Part shown: positions 18,829 through 26,809 of the stretch, piece by piece
Position numbering within the stretch: position 1 is the stretch's first letter
How the letters are laid out: each line of letters starts with the position of its first letter
DNA from: Rhodospirillales bacterium
GTDB taxonomy: Bacteria > Pseudomonadota > Alphaproteobacteria > Rhodospirillales > Defluviicoccaceae
Length of the DNA: 64,000 nucleotides
Reading direction: 5' to 3'
Assembly: GCA_007694935.1 (NCBI GenBank)
Contig: REES01000093.1
Span: 1-64,000, forward strand
Notes under the pieces: generated by a model
Told to the model about the DNA's origin: nothing
The model's input: only the letters and a program-made list of their open reading frames with translations
The model's database searches: none
Program-made: the position numbers and the translations under genes

Positions 18829-19635
18829 CTAGCGGACGGACCTCGCCGTGGCAAACGAATCCATGACGGCGCGCCCGCCCTGTCGGGCATCCGGATAGAA
18901 CGGATCGGCATGGATGTCCGACCCCGGCAGGCCGCGGTCCAGCAAAGCCGCCATCACCGTTTCCACCATGGCCGGCGGGCCGGCGAGATAGGTCTTGAAG
19001 CCGCCGAACCCGGCGAAGTCGTCGACAATGACAGGGGCGAGTGGCCCGACGCGCCGCCGGGTCGGCCGTTCGGGATCGGACAGCACCACCTCGAACCGGA
19101 GGTTTGGGTAGCGGCGCTGGAGCGCCATGAAGTGCCCCTCCAGGTAGACATCCCGCTCGTCACGTGCGCCGAAATAAAGATTCACGGGCCGCGTTACGCC
19201 GTGGTTCAGCGCGGTTTCGACGATCGAGCGGATGGGACCGAGGCCGGAGCCGCCGGCCACGGCCAGAATCGGACCGTCATGATCGGACCGCAGCCACGCA
19301 TCGCCGAACGGTCCCTCGCACCATACCGGATCGCCGATGCGGAGCGATCGCGCCACGTAGGCGCTGGCACCGCCGCCGTCCATGTGACGGATGTGGAACT
19401 CCAACAACGGCTCGCCGGGCAGACTAGCCATGGAATAGTCCCGGGGCGGCAGATCCGCGAATGCGAGCCGGGCGTATTGGCCGGCAGCGAAGGGCACGAC
19501 CTCCCGGTTGACCGGCTGCAGCCGGACGATGCGGATATCGTGGGTGGCGTTGCCGATGGCGACCACCCGGCAACCGACAACGCGGGGGCGAGCCGGTGGC
19601 AGTCGGAATGGCTCGAGCGGCGCGGTGGTCTGCAT
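18829..19635 (-). CDS. FAD/NAD(P)-binding oxidoreductase of the ferredoxin reductase family, without its own Fe-S domain
   Basis: A 268-residue flavin reductase. The FAD domain has RDYSMAS (RxYS motif) near residue 72, and the NAD(P) domain has GGSGLGPIRS (GGxGxxP) near residue 133 and the AGPPAMVE end motif near residue 225. These match the reductase module of CDP-6-deoxyglucoseen reductase and phenol hydroxylase component proteins, but no CxxxxCxxC plant-type ferredoxin domain is present. A free-standing flavin reductase or an electron donor to a separate ferredoxin is likely. It starts at the ATG at 19635. No partner gene is adjacent. Confidence 0.83.
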   Translation of the reverse strand: MQTTAPLEPFRLPPARPRVVGCRVVAIGNATHDIRIVRLQPVNREVVPFAAGQYARLAFADLPPRDYSMASLPGEPLLEFHIRHMDGGGASAYVARSLRIGDPVWCEGPFGDAWLRSDHDGPILAVAGGSGLGPIRSIVETALNHGVTRPVNLYFGARDERDVYLEGHFMALQRRYPNLRFEVVLSDPERPTRRRVGPLAPVIVDDFAGFGGFKTYLAGPPAMVETVMAALLDRGLPGSDIHADPFYPDARQGGRAVMDSFATARSVR

Positions 19636-19687
19636 GCCCCTTCCCCTGTCTCGGTCCCCCCTCCACCCTCGCTCAGCCAACAAGGAA

Positions 19688-19722
19688 GGGGGCGGGCGCT
19701 GTGGAGGAAGCGGCCCGCCCCC
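19688..19722. terminator. GC-rich hairpin upstream of the flavin reductase
   Basis: GGGGGCGGGC at 19688-19697 pairs perfectly with GCCCGCCCCC at 19713-19722 around a 15-base loop. There is no T-run on either side, so it is not a classical rho-independent terminator. It lies just before the reductase start on the minus strand and could affect its leader RNA. Confidence 0.35.
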
Positions 19723-19753
19723 GCCCGGCACCGCGCGACAGGGGGCTTGTCCG

Positions 19754-20126
19754 ATGTGTGCCGAGTGCAGGAGTTACGCTGACGACACGGCACCGGATCA
19801 CGCACGCAACCAAAAAATTCCACAGCCCGAATCCTGGATGCGCGAGCGGTTCGGCCGCCATGTGCGCACATGGCTTGAAGCCGCCGCTGGGGTCTGCGAC
19901 TGTGTGCACTACGAGGCCACGGCACCGTGGAGGGCGAGTCCCATGATCCTGCGGACTGGCGGCGTCGTCGCCGACCTTCCGCCCGACCCGGATCGGGGTG
20001 AGATGGTGGGGCTCCGCCGCAGCGCCGAGCGGCTCAAGGGCCTCGCCTGGGCGGTGACCGCGGTGTCGGGCAAGACCTCTGGCGCCTGCGGTCGGACATG
20101 CATCAACAGTACTCGGAGGGGCTATC
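19754..20126 (+). other. Possible unrecognised small ORF (Cys-containing), unresolved
   Basis: A plus-strand frame opens MCAECRSYADDTAPDHARNQ and continues with natural-looking composition (SWMRERFGRHVRTWLEAAAG, VVADLPPDPDRGEMVGLRRS). It holds CxxC and CxC pairs but has no stop before the patatin gene start, so it would have to overlap that gene or be frameshifted. I do not recognise a family. The third-position GC bias is coding-like after about 19920 and weaker before. It may be a small novel gene, a decayed fragment or chance. Confidence 0.2.
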
Positions 20127-21116
20127 ATGACCCGTTACGGCTTCGTCGCGTCCGGTGGCGGCTACCGCAGCTTCTACTCGGCCGGGGTGCTGGTCTGGCT
20201 GAAGAGCGCGGACGTGCCGGTGGTGCACGTCACCTCCACCAGTTCCGGCAACAACATCGTGCTGGACTACCTGTTGTGGGATCGACGGACGGAAGACCTG
20301 CCGCCGGTGCTCACCCGGACCATGCGGCTCAGCCTCAACGACATCGTCCAGGTGTTCTCCAACTTCCTCGGCCTGCGCCCGTCGCTGCTGCCCACCGGCT
20401 CCCACTTGTTCACGGTGGACAAGTCAAGCTGCCGGAAATCGCTGCTGCTGGACGAGCCGGCCCGGCGCACACTGCTGACCGCCAACCTGAAGGAAACCCG
20501 TTGGGACATCCTGGCCACCAACCTGGCCCGACGGCAAGGTGAGTTGTTCCGGGTGAATGACATCCTTGGCGAGATCAATGACCGCACGCTGGACCGCTTC
20601 ATGGACGTGTTCCTGGCCGGCATCACCACCATCCCCTATTTCAAGGCAGCGAGGCTGGGAAAGGAAAAGGACTTCTACATCGAAGGGGGCTACGTCGACA
20701 ACACGCCGATGCGCGCCTTGTTTGAGAACCCGGAGGTGGACGAGATCATCGCCATCGACTTCACTGACTATGATTACCAGAAGGAGTTGGAGAAGATCTA
20801 CGACAGCAGCACCTTCACCCTACCCTTCAACAGCATCGATATGTTTCTTCTCGTCAGCGACCTGCAGTTGACATTACCCAACGCCAAGATCTTTTCCCAG
20901 GCCGCCCTGATGAACGCCATGCTGGAGAAGATGGGCGTCGACCAGGTCGCGCTCGGGGACCGCACGTTCTATCGCAAGCCGCTACACATCCTGCGGCCGC
21001 GAAACCTCGAGAGCATGACCATCTCCCTCAAGGATTCGACGATCCAGAAGAAGTATTTCCAGCTGGGTCAGGTGGAGGCGCGGGATCAGCTCACGCTGGC
21101 GAAGGACCGGGCGTGA
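20127..21116 (+). CDS. Patatin-like phospholipase family protein with atypical catalytic motifs
   Basis: A 329-residue protein with a patatin N-terminus: ASGGGYRSFYSAGVL (oxyanion-hole glycines plus Arg) at residues 8-22. The nucleophile elbow is STSSGNN where patatins have GxSxG, so the first glycine is replaced by serine. The usual DGG of the Ser-Asp dyad appears as EGGYVDNTP near residue 190, with Glu for Asp. The fold is therefore clear but catalysis is uncertain. GGAGGGG six bases before the ATG fixes the start. It resembles family members acting on membrane lipids; no signal peptide is seen. Confidence 0.75.
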   Translation: MTRYGFVASGGGYRSFYSAGVLVWLKSADVPVVHVTSTSSGNNIVLDYLLWDRRTEDLPPVLTRTMRLSLNDIVQVFSNFLGLRPSLLPTGSHLFTVDKSSCRKSLLLDEPARRTLLTANLKETRWDILATNLARRQGELFRVNDILGEINDRTLDRFMDVFLAGITTIPYFKAARLGKEKDFYIEGGYVDNTPMRALFENPEVDEIIAIDFTDYDYQKELEKIYDSSTFTLPFNSIDMFLLVSDLQLTLPNAKIFSQAALMNAMLEKMGVDQVALGDRTFYRKPLHILRPRNLESMTISLKDSTIQKKYFQLGQVEARDQLTLAKDRA

Positions 21117-21164
21117 CCAGTCCGTAACGGAGACCGGCTGGAGCGGAGCGTCATCCGGTCTGCG

Positions 21165-21330
21165 CTTGCTTGCCCGATTTGCCCGGGCGTGTCCCGGGCA
21201 TCCACGCCTTGCTTCTCCTTCGGGGGGCGGGCGTGGCCGTCCCAGCGACTTTCGAGGGTGGTCGCGCCAAGCCCGGCCAGGTCTGGAGAAAAACGCAGTC
21301 CAAGCCCGGCCATGACAAGGGACGCGTCGT
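21165..21330. repeat. Dispersed intergenic repeat, copy 2
   Basis: Between the convergent patatin and rplI genes the plus strand translates as DLPGRVPGIHALL and, further on, KPGHDKGR. These are variants of the same PG-x-x-PGIH repeat seen at 25591-25770. The core around ttgcccgggcgtgtcccgggcatccacgcc is shared. It is non-coding and could act as a bidirectional transcript end. Confidence 0.55.
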
Positions 21331-21348
21331 CCCGAGCCGGGGCGGGGT

Positions 21349-21984
21349 TCAGGCGCTGCGGCCCTCCGGCAGATCCAGCTCGTCCTGGCCACCCAGCTCC
21401 GCGGCCTCGTCCGCCGGGGCGAACGCCGCCGCCTCGTCCACGTCCGCATCCAGCATCGGTGCCATCGATGCCTCCCGCTCGTCGCCGATCCCGGTGACGG
21501 CCCGGCCGCTCCGCGCCTGGATCTCGGCCTCGTCCGGCGAGCGGGCGACGTTCACGGTGACATCCACCACCACCTCCGGATGCAGGCCGATCGGCACCGG
21601 ATACAGGCCGAGGCTCTTGATCGGCTGGGACAGCAGCACCTGGCGGCGGTGGATGGTGAGGCCGCTGGCTTGGCTCGCCGCTTCGGCGATATCCCGGGGT
21701 TGCACCGAGCCGTAAAGCTGCCCGCTCTCCCCGGCCTGGCGGATCAGCACCACGGTGAGGTGTTCCAGCCCGCCGGCCAGCGATTCCGCCTGGGCGCGGT
21801 GTTCCTGGTTGACCGCCTCCAGCTGCGTCCGCTCCGCCTCGAAGCGCTGGCGGTTGGCTTCCGTCGCCCGCACCGCCTTCTTCTGGGGTAGCAGGTAGTT
21901 GCGGGCATAGCCCGGGCGCACCTTGACGACTTCGCCCATCCGGCCGAGCTTGGCCACCCGTTCCAGCAGGATCACATCCATCAC
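21349..21984 (-). CDS. rplI: 50S ribosomal protein L9
   Basis: L9 binds 23S rRNA and spans between ribosomes in polysomes. The N-terminal RNA-binding domain starts [20 protein letters not shown] with the signature [17 protein letters not shown], followed by the long connecting helix (about residues 42-75) and the C-terminal domain. The protein is 211 residues, about 60 longer than E. coli L9 because of an acidic, alanine-rich C-terminal tail ([19 protein letters not shown]) common in alphaproteobacteria. It is last in the rpsF-rpsR-DUF2232-rplI operon. Confidence 0.97.
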   Translation of the reverse strand: MMDVILLERVAKLGRMGEVVKVRPGYARNYLLPQKKAVRATEANRQRFEAERTQLEAVNQEHRAQAESLAGGLEHLTVVLIRQAGESGQLYGSVQPRDIAEAASQASGLTIHRRQVLLSQPIKSLGLYPVPIGLHPEVVVDVTVNVARSPDEAEIQARSGRAVTGIGDEREASMAPMLDADVDEAAAFAPADEAAELGGQDELDLPEGRSA

Positions 21985-22023
21985 ATCGCTTCCTTCACCA
22001 AGCCCCGCCGTCGCCCCATCGCC

Positions 22024-22950
22024 CTATTGGGGTGGTGCGCCCGGCAGGCGCCGCCGAATTCCCATCCACTGATCGATCACGCCAAGACCGGCCGTGGCCC
22101 CGGCAATTGCCGGAAACGCCAGAGCCAGCAGCACGTAATAGCAGGCCAGCAGCAGCCCCTTGGCCCCGGTCCGGCGCGCCAGCGTGTGCAGCACCGCGAG
22201 GCCGGCAAAAAAGTAAGGCACCGCAAACACCAGCACAAGGTTGCGGGCAAGATAGCGGATGTCCCCCACCGCCACCAAGCCGATTGCCGCCGCCGCCACC
22301 AGCGGCCAGGCAAACCAGTTCGGTACCGTGAACTCGGACCAGCGCGGCGACGGCCGCCGGTTCCAATGCCGTCGCGCCAGCAGCCCCTGGGCGGCGACGG
22401 CATTGAGCGCGATCATGATCACCCACATGCCGCCGACGGCACCGACGAAGAAGGGGGTAATCTGCGCCGTCACGGCGGCCCGGTCCGCCTCCGGCAAGTC
22501 CGGGGCGGCGGTGCGCAAGGCCTCCTCCATCACCCGGCCGACCCCGGCTTCGATGTCCCCGCCTGCGAGCATCGCCCCGACCACCACCGTCCCGGCGCAG
22601 AACACGCTGAGCAGGCTCACGATCACCCCCGGGGGAGTCCACAGGTTGGGATCGCTGGCGTCGCCCGGCCGGTGGATCAGGGCCTGATGCACCACCAGCC
22701 AGGACGGCAGCGCGTGCAGGCCGCCGTAGACGCCCGCGGCGGCGACCCCACCGGCGCCCGCCACCACCCCGATCCCGGCCAACGCGGCGATGGGAATGGC
22801 AGCGGCACCCAGCCCCAACCCCACCAGCATCAGCGGCAGTGGCGAGAAATACGCCAGCAGCATGCCGCCGGGCGCGCCGGTGATCGCTGCAAGCGACACC
22901 AGGGCACTCAGCGCGCCGCCCCCGGCGGCAATCAGTGCGGTTTGCAGCAT
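22024..22950 (-). CDS. DUF2232 integral membrane protein
   Basis: A 308-residue polytopic membrane protein with about eight hydrophobic segments, starting MLQTALIAAGGGALSALVSL and including LAYFSPLPLMLVGLGLG. DUF2232 proteins occupy this position between rpsR and rplI in most alphaproteobacteria; function is unknown, with distant likeness to ECF-transporter S components (YybS). The gene sits 39 bases before rplI and 103 bases after rpsR on the same strand. Confidence 0.9.
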   Translation of the reverse strand: MLQTALIAAGGGALSALVSLAAITGAPGGMLLAYFSPLPLMLVGLGLGAAAIPIAALAGIGVVAGAGGVAAAGVYGGLHALPSWLVVHQALIHRPGDASDPNLWTPPGVIVSLLSVFCAGTVVVGAMLAGGDIEAGVGRVMEEALRTAAPDLPEADRAAVTAQITPFFVGAVGGMWVIMIALNAVAAQGLLARRHWNRRPSPRWSEFTVPNWFAWPLVAAAAIGLVAVGDIRYLARNLVLVFAVPYFFAGLAVLHTLARRTGAKGLLLACYYVLLALAFPAIAGATAGLGVIDQWMGIRRRLPGAPPQ

Positions 22951-23053
22951 CCGGTCTCTCCGCGCCCGGTTCTGAACAGATCGTCCCCGGCGCCGCGACG
23001 GCCCCGATCACGGCCAGACATCGCCGACGGGGTCCCGTGGGCAGATGGCCCGG

Positions 23054-23287
23054 CTACTTCAAGACGTAGGGCAGCAGGGCCAGATACCGGGCCCGCTTGA
23101 TGGCCCGCGCCAGTTCCCGCTGCTTCTTGGCGGAGACCGCGGTGATCCGGCTGGGCACGATCTTGCCGCGCTCGGAGACGAACCGCTGCAGCAGCCGGAT
23201 GTCCTTGTAATCGATCTTGGGCGCGCCCGGACCGGAGAACGGGCACGACTTGCGGCGACGGAAGAACGGCCTGCGGGCGGCGCTCAT
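23054..23287 (-). CDS. rpsR: 30S ribosomal protein S18
   Basis: A 77-residue S18 with KSCPFSG near the N-terminus and the RNA-binding core [19 protein letters not shown], ending in [17 protein letters not shown]. It pairs with S6 on the 30S platform. Its ATG overlaps the rpsF stop by four bases (ATGA), giving tight coupling and equal synthesis of the two partners. Confidence 0.98.
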   Translation of the reverse strand: MSAARRPFFRRRKSCPFSGPGAPKIDYKDIRLLQRFVSERGKIVPSRITAVSAKKQRELARAIKRARYLALLPYVLK

Positions 23288-23808
23288 CGGCTTCCCTCCT
23301 GGTCGACGGCCGGCTGGGCGCGCTCGTCCGCTTCCGGCCCACGGCGCCCTTCGTCACGATAGCCGCGGCCTTCGTCACGATAGCCGCGGCCTTCGTCCCG
23401 CCGTCCCTCCTCGCGCGGCCCGCGCCCTTCGCCGCCTTCGCGGAACCGCCCGCCCTCGCGCCGCCCGCCCCGCTCTTCACGGCCCGGCCGGCTCTGCAGG
23501 ATCGCGGAGGGACCTTCCTCCAGTTCTTCCACCCGGATGGTCAGGTAGCGCAGCACATCCTCGTTGATGCGCATCTGACGTTCCATCTCATGGACGGCCG
23601 CCGGTGGCGCGTCGAGGCCGAACAGCACGTAGTGGCCCTTGCGATTCTTGCGGATCCGGTACGCCAGGGTGCGCAGCCCCCACGGTTCCCGCTTGGCGAC
23701 ACGGCCGCCATTGTCCTCGATGATCTTGGTGATGGTGTCGGCCAGAACGTCAACCTGCTGGGCGGCGACGTCCTGGCGTGCGATAACAATGCTCTCGTAG
23801 AGGGGCAA
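23284..23808 (-). CDS. rpsF: 30S ribosomal protein S6 with an extended charged C-terminal tail
   Basis: Residues 1-95 are a standard S6 ferredoxin-like fold ([13 protein letters not shown] at the start, [19 protein letters not shown] in the middle). The start is a TTG at 23808 preceded by AAGGA; no ATG fits. After residue about 105 the protein has a roughly 70-residue low-complexity tail rich in Arg, Gly and Glu ([14 protein letters not shown]). Within it the heptapeptide RGYRDEG is exactly repeated by a 21-base tandem duplication at 23348-23389. Such RG-rich S6 tails occur in alphaproteobacteria. rpsR follows by ATGA overlap. Confidence 0.96.
   Translation of the reverse strand: MPLYESIVIARQDVAAQQVDVLADTITKIIEDNGGRVAKREPWGLRTLAYRIRKNRKGHYVLFGLDAPPAAVHEMERQMRINEDVLRYLTIRVEELEEGPSAILQSRPGREERGGRREGGRFREGGEGRGPREEGRRDEGRGYRDEGRGYRDEGRRGPEADERAQPAVDQEGSR
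23348..23400. repeat. 21-base tandem duplication inside rpsF
   Basis: The unit ccttcgtcacgatagccgcg(g) occurs twice without mismatch at 23348-23368 and 23369-23389, and the first about ten bases of a third copy follow to 23400. It encodes two RGYRDEG units of the S6 tail. Slippage here would change tail length in-frame by seven residues. Confidence 0.9.
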
Positions 23809-24309
23809 TTCCGGTTTCCTTCCCCTTGTGGATTGTCTCAGCCCGGGTCGGTGACCAAGGCATAGCCGACCGGCTCGCCGGCAAGGAGGCCGCGGCACTG
23901 TACACATCAGTGGCGGCACCGCAACAGGGAAGTGTTCCAGGGCGCGATTCAGCAGATCGCGATTCGGCCAGCACGCCCGGCACGTGTTTGCCGGTGGATA
24001 CACCGTCACCGCAGCCCGGCGCTGTACAAACCGGACTAGCGCCGGAAAAAAACCACTCCGTACGGTGGTGGCTGGGCGGAAACGCAAAAAAGGCTTGGAA
24101 AGCCAAGGAGAGCCGACTAAGTTCCAATCACGGTTCCGTCGGGTTGTCACGCCTAGCTTGTCTGCGACCGACGATACCGGATAGCCAGCCTATAACCCCC
24201 AAGCGTGCGGCAGACCCGCAGGTCGGCTTGGCAGTGTTGCGTAATGCGGCAGCAGGATGCGCAGCCGTGTTCCTTGGGGGTGGCTCGCAGCCAGCTATTC
24301 AGGGATGCG
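23809..24309. other. Leader and divergent spacer between rpsF and the DUF4167 gene
   Basis: This 501-base gap has no supported gene. It holds two adjacent inverted repeats (24016-24045 and 24053-24071) separated by a seven-A run, and is presumably the promoter and leader region for the S6 operon on the left and DUF4167 on the right. Confidence 0.5.
24046..24071 (-). terminator. Intrinsic-terminator-like hairpin upstream of rpsF
   Basis: On the minus strand CCAC-CA-CCGTACGG-A-GTGG (24071 to 24053) folds into an imperfect hairpin and is followed immediately by seven Ts (24052-24046). It sits about 240 bases before the rpsF start, so it could end read-through from the right or act as an attenuator in a long S6 operon leader. 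A second stem (24016-24023 with 24038-24045, ccggcgct/agcgccgg) follows at once. Confidence 0.5.
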
Positions 24310-24705
24310 ATGAAACACAATTCGGGTTCAAGACGGCTCCGCGGTCGCGGCAGCGGCAAGCGCCAAGCCCCGTCCAGGAATCAGACGTTCGAAAGCAACG
24401 GCCCCGAGGGCAAGATCCGCGGTTCGGCGCAACAGGTGCTGGAGCGCTATCTGGCTCTGGGCCGTGACGCCGCGTCCTCGGGCGATCCGATCGCGGCCGA
24501 GGGGTTCTTTCAGCACGCCGAGCACTACTATCGGCTCATCAGCGCCGACGGTCCCATCGACCGCGGCAACGGCTCGGGCGGCGGCGACCGGGCCGCACAG
24601 CCCCGCCGCACCGGCGATCCGGGCGAGATCAACCCTGCCGAGGTTCAGCCGGGTGAGCCCGACGAGACCGGCGCCGACGAGAATGCCGAACAGGTTTCCT
24701 TCTGA
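24310..24705 (+). CDS. DUF4167 domain protein
   Basis: A 131-residue basic then acidic protein starting MKHNSGSRRLRGRGSGKRQA, followed by the DUF4167 core (GKIRGSAQQVLERYLALGRD, AEGFFQHAEHYYRLIS at about residues 37-75). The N-terminal arginine/glycine stretch suggests nucleic-acid binding, and the C-terminus is a disordered acidic tail. The family is restricted to alphaproteobacteria and usually follows prfA-prmC, which are absent here. The ATG at 24310 is the family start; in-frame codons upstream look non-coding. Confidence 0.85.
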   Translation: MKHNSGSRRLRGRGSGKRQAPSRNQTFESNGPEGKIRGSAQQVLERYLALGRDAASSGDPIAAEGFFQHAEHYYRLISADGPIDRGNGSGGGDRAAQPRRTGDPGEINPAEVQPGEPDETGADENAEQVSF

Positions 24706-24731
24706 GTCCCCATCCCTGGGCGCAAGCGCCA

Positions 24732-25391
24732 TCAGGGCCGGTGGGGATCACGACGGTAGGCCCCGCCTGCACCCGGCCCGGCCAGCACCGCGGCAATGAC
24801 ACGGCGTTCGGCCTCGTACCAGTTGGCCTCGGGCTCGCGATCCGGACGCTCCTGAGACAGCGACCACGCCGCCCTGGCCATCGCCTCGCGGTGCGCGTCC
24901 ACCAAGTCCGCCCAGGCACCGTGGTAGGCCTCCCAGTCGGGCTCGGCGCCGGGCCGGGCCGCCCGGATCAGGGCCAGGGCGTCCTCGGCAGACCACAACT
25001 CGACGAAGCTCAGGTAGGCCAGGATGGTGAGGGGCGACCGGTTGATGCCGGCGGTGCAGTGGACATAGACGCGGTGCCCCAGGCTTATCAGGCGCGCCAG
25101 CGCCGTCACCGCCGCCGGCAGCTGACGGCGCTGGTCCGGTGGATCGAAGTCCCACATCGGCACGTTGACCGGCACCAGCCCCAGCGCCCGCGCGCGCCGC
25201 ACATGGGCGTCGTAATCGATGGCGAAGGCGCCGCGGCAGAGGTCGGTCTGCAACGAGAGGATGGCGGTGGCAGCGGTGCCGGCCCGGATCGTGTCGATGT
25301 CCTCAGATGCCATCGGGCAGGCGCCGACGATCAGGTCATCCCGCACCCTGCCCCAGTCCAGCACCCACCGCCACTCGCTGCCGTCGTCCAT
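24732..25391 (-). CDS. Dual-specificity protein phosphatase family protein
   Basis: A 219-residue protein with the cysteine-phosphatase P-loop HCTAGINRSP (HCxxGxxRS) near residue 125 and a preceding general-acid region (NVPMWDFDPPD). The pattern belongs to the dual-specificity/PTEN-like phosphatase superfamily. The substrate could be phosphoprotein, phosphoinositide or RNA. The ATG at 25391 is preceded by CAGGAAC; upstream in-frame codons overlap the intergenic repeat and are not coding. It converges with DUF4167 across 26 bases. Confidence 0.8.
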   Translation of the reverse strand: MDDGSEWRWVLDWGRVRDDLIVGACPMASEDIDTIRAGTAATAILSLQTDLCRGAFAIDYDAHVRRARALGLVPVNVPMWDFDPPDQRRQLPAAVTALARLISLGHRVYVHCTAGINRSPLTILAYLSFVELWSAEDALALIRAARPGAEPDWEAYHGAWADLVDAHREAMARAAWSLSQERPDREPEANWYEAERRVIAAVLAGPGAGGAYRRDPHRP

Positions 25392-25867
25392 GTTCCTGCC
25401 CGAACCGCGGATGCCTCCGTGCACCAGAGTTCCCGACACGCTCCGCCGAGTCTCCATCCGGTCGGCTGCGTGCCACAGGCTCAATCTAAAGGTATGGTAC
25501 GGCAACATCCCGCTCAAGGAGCCGCCTCTGCCTAAGGCTCGCCGGGCCCCCTCCCTCTCCCGCGGCGGCGGGCGTGGCAGAATCAGTGTCTTTCGTGGAT
25601 GGCCATGACGAGCACGGCCATGACAGGCAACGTGCAGAGGGAAACAAAGAGCGACTTGCCCGGGCTCGGCCCGGGCATCCACGCCTTGCCTTCGCTTGAG
25701 GCAAGGGAACGGCGTCACGGTTTTTCGTGGATGGCCATGACGAGCACGGCCGTGACAGGGGCAGGGCCGGTCTTGCCGCTGCGCATACGCTTTGTTAGAC
25801 CGGCTCGTGCGATCAGTGGCATCGGACCGGCGACAGACCAACCAGCAGCACCCCGGGGCGTCAAGCG
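25392..25867. other. Divergent spacer filled largely by an intergenic repeat
   Basis: This 476-base gap between the phosphatase and uppP holds no gene. Its right two-thirds is repeat copy 3 (25591-25770). The promoters of both flanking genes must lie here. Confidence 0.5.
25591..25770. repeat. Dispersed intergenic repeat, copy 3, with duplicated end
   Basis: The plus strand translates to DLPGLGPGIHALPSLEA and SWMAMTSTAVTG, the full form of a phrase recurring in alphaproteobacterial intergenic DNA. The segment tttcgtggatggccatgacg and its continuation occurs at 25591-25627 and again at 25723-25759, 132 bases apart, with one difference in about 37. The internal core gcccgggctcggcccgggc is itself palindromic. 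Confidence 0.65.
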
Positions 25868-26734
25868 GTGAGCTATCTCGAAGCGGCGATTCTCGGGCTG
25901 GTGCAGGGCGTGTTCATGTTCGTCCCGGTGAGTTCCACCGCGCACCTGGTGATCGCCCAACACCTGTTGATCCAGGGCGGATCCTCGCTGCCACCGCCGG
26001 AAAGCCCGGCGATGATCCTGTTCGACCTGGTGGTCCACGTCGGCACCCTGGTCTCCATCGTCTACGTGTTTCATCGCAGCCTCCGCCAGTTCACCGCCGC
26101 AACCCTCCAGGACACCGTCGCCCTCGCCCGCCAGCCCAAGGAGTGGCTGGACCGGCGGCTGTCCCTCCGGCTGGCGCTGCTGGGCCTTCTCACCGTCTTC
26201 GTGACCGGTGTGATCGGCCTCGCCTTCAAGAGCGATTTCGAGCGGGTGTTCGCGGCGCCGGAGGCAGTGGCGGGAACCCTCGCCATCACCGGCGCCCTGT
26301 TGTGGTGGACCGACCGGCTGTCGCCCCGGACCAGGGGGCTCCGGGACATCGGTTTCGGCATCGCCATCACCATGGGGGTGGCCCAGGGGCTGTCGTTGAT
26401 CCCGGGCTTGAGCCGCAGCGGCATGACCATCATTGCCGGGCTGTTCATGGGGCTGAAGCGGCGCTGGGCGGCGGAGTTCAGCTTCCTGGTGGCGATCCCG
26501 ACGATTCTGGCCGCGACCCTGGTGCAGAGCATCGAGGTATTCCGCGGCACCGGGATGGAAGGCATCGGCCCCGGCCCGCTGCTGGTGGGGTTCGTGGTGT
26601 CCGCCGCGGTGGGGATCGCCGCGTTGAAGCTGGTGCTGGCCCTCCTGTATCGGGCGAAACTGAAGATCTTTGCGTTCTATCTCTGGGGGATGGCCGCCCT
26701 GGTGGCGTTCGGCGCCCTGGACGGCCTGCTCTGA
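25868..26734 (+). CDS. uppP: Undecaprenyl-diphosphate phosphatase, variant signature
   Basis: UppP removes a phosphate from undecaprenyl-PP in the inner membrane to recycle the carrier for peptidoglycan and O-antigen. The 288-residue polytopic protein has the two family signatures: LVQGVFMFVPVSSTAHL at residues 11-27 and PGLSRSGMTI near residue 180. In the first, the canonical (E/Q)xxxE is QGVFM: Gln13 is kept but the second acidic residue (E21 in E. coli) is Met17. An about 11-residue insertion (SLPPPESPAMI) lies after the first helix. The start is a GTG without a clear ribosome-binding site. It converges with mgtC. Confidence 0.85.
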   Translation: MSYLEAAILGLVQGVFMFVPVSSTAHLVIAQHLLIQGGSSLPPPESPAMILFDLVVHVGTLVSIVYVFHRSLRQFTAATLQDTVALARQPKEWLDRRLSLRLALLGLLTVFVTGVIGLAFKSDFERVFAAPEAVAGTLAITGALLWWTDRLSPRTRGLRDIGFGIAITMGVAQGLSLIPGLSRSGMTIIAGLFMGLKRRWAAEFSFLVAIPTILAATLVQSIEVFRGTGMEGIGPGPLLVGFVVSAAVGIAALKLVLALLYRAKLKIFAFYLWGMAALVAFGALDGLL

Positions 26735-26809
26735 CCTTCCCTCCGGTAACCTGAGTCGTTGCCTGGGCGCCGCTCGGGTACGCCCTGCCAAGCGGGACCG
26801 TCGCCCGCG

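Larger units (their letters stand above)
19636..20126. other. Gap with a possible small gene and a strong GC hairpin
   Basis: This 491-base gap separates divergent genes. It contains a perfect ten-base-pair inverted repeat (19688-19697 with 19713-19722) and a plus-strand frame from about 19754 with coding-like composition in its second half. No recognised gene is supported. Confidence 0.4.
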
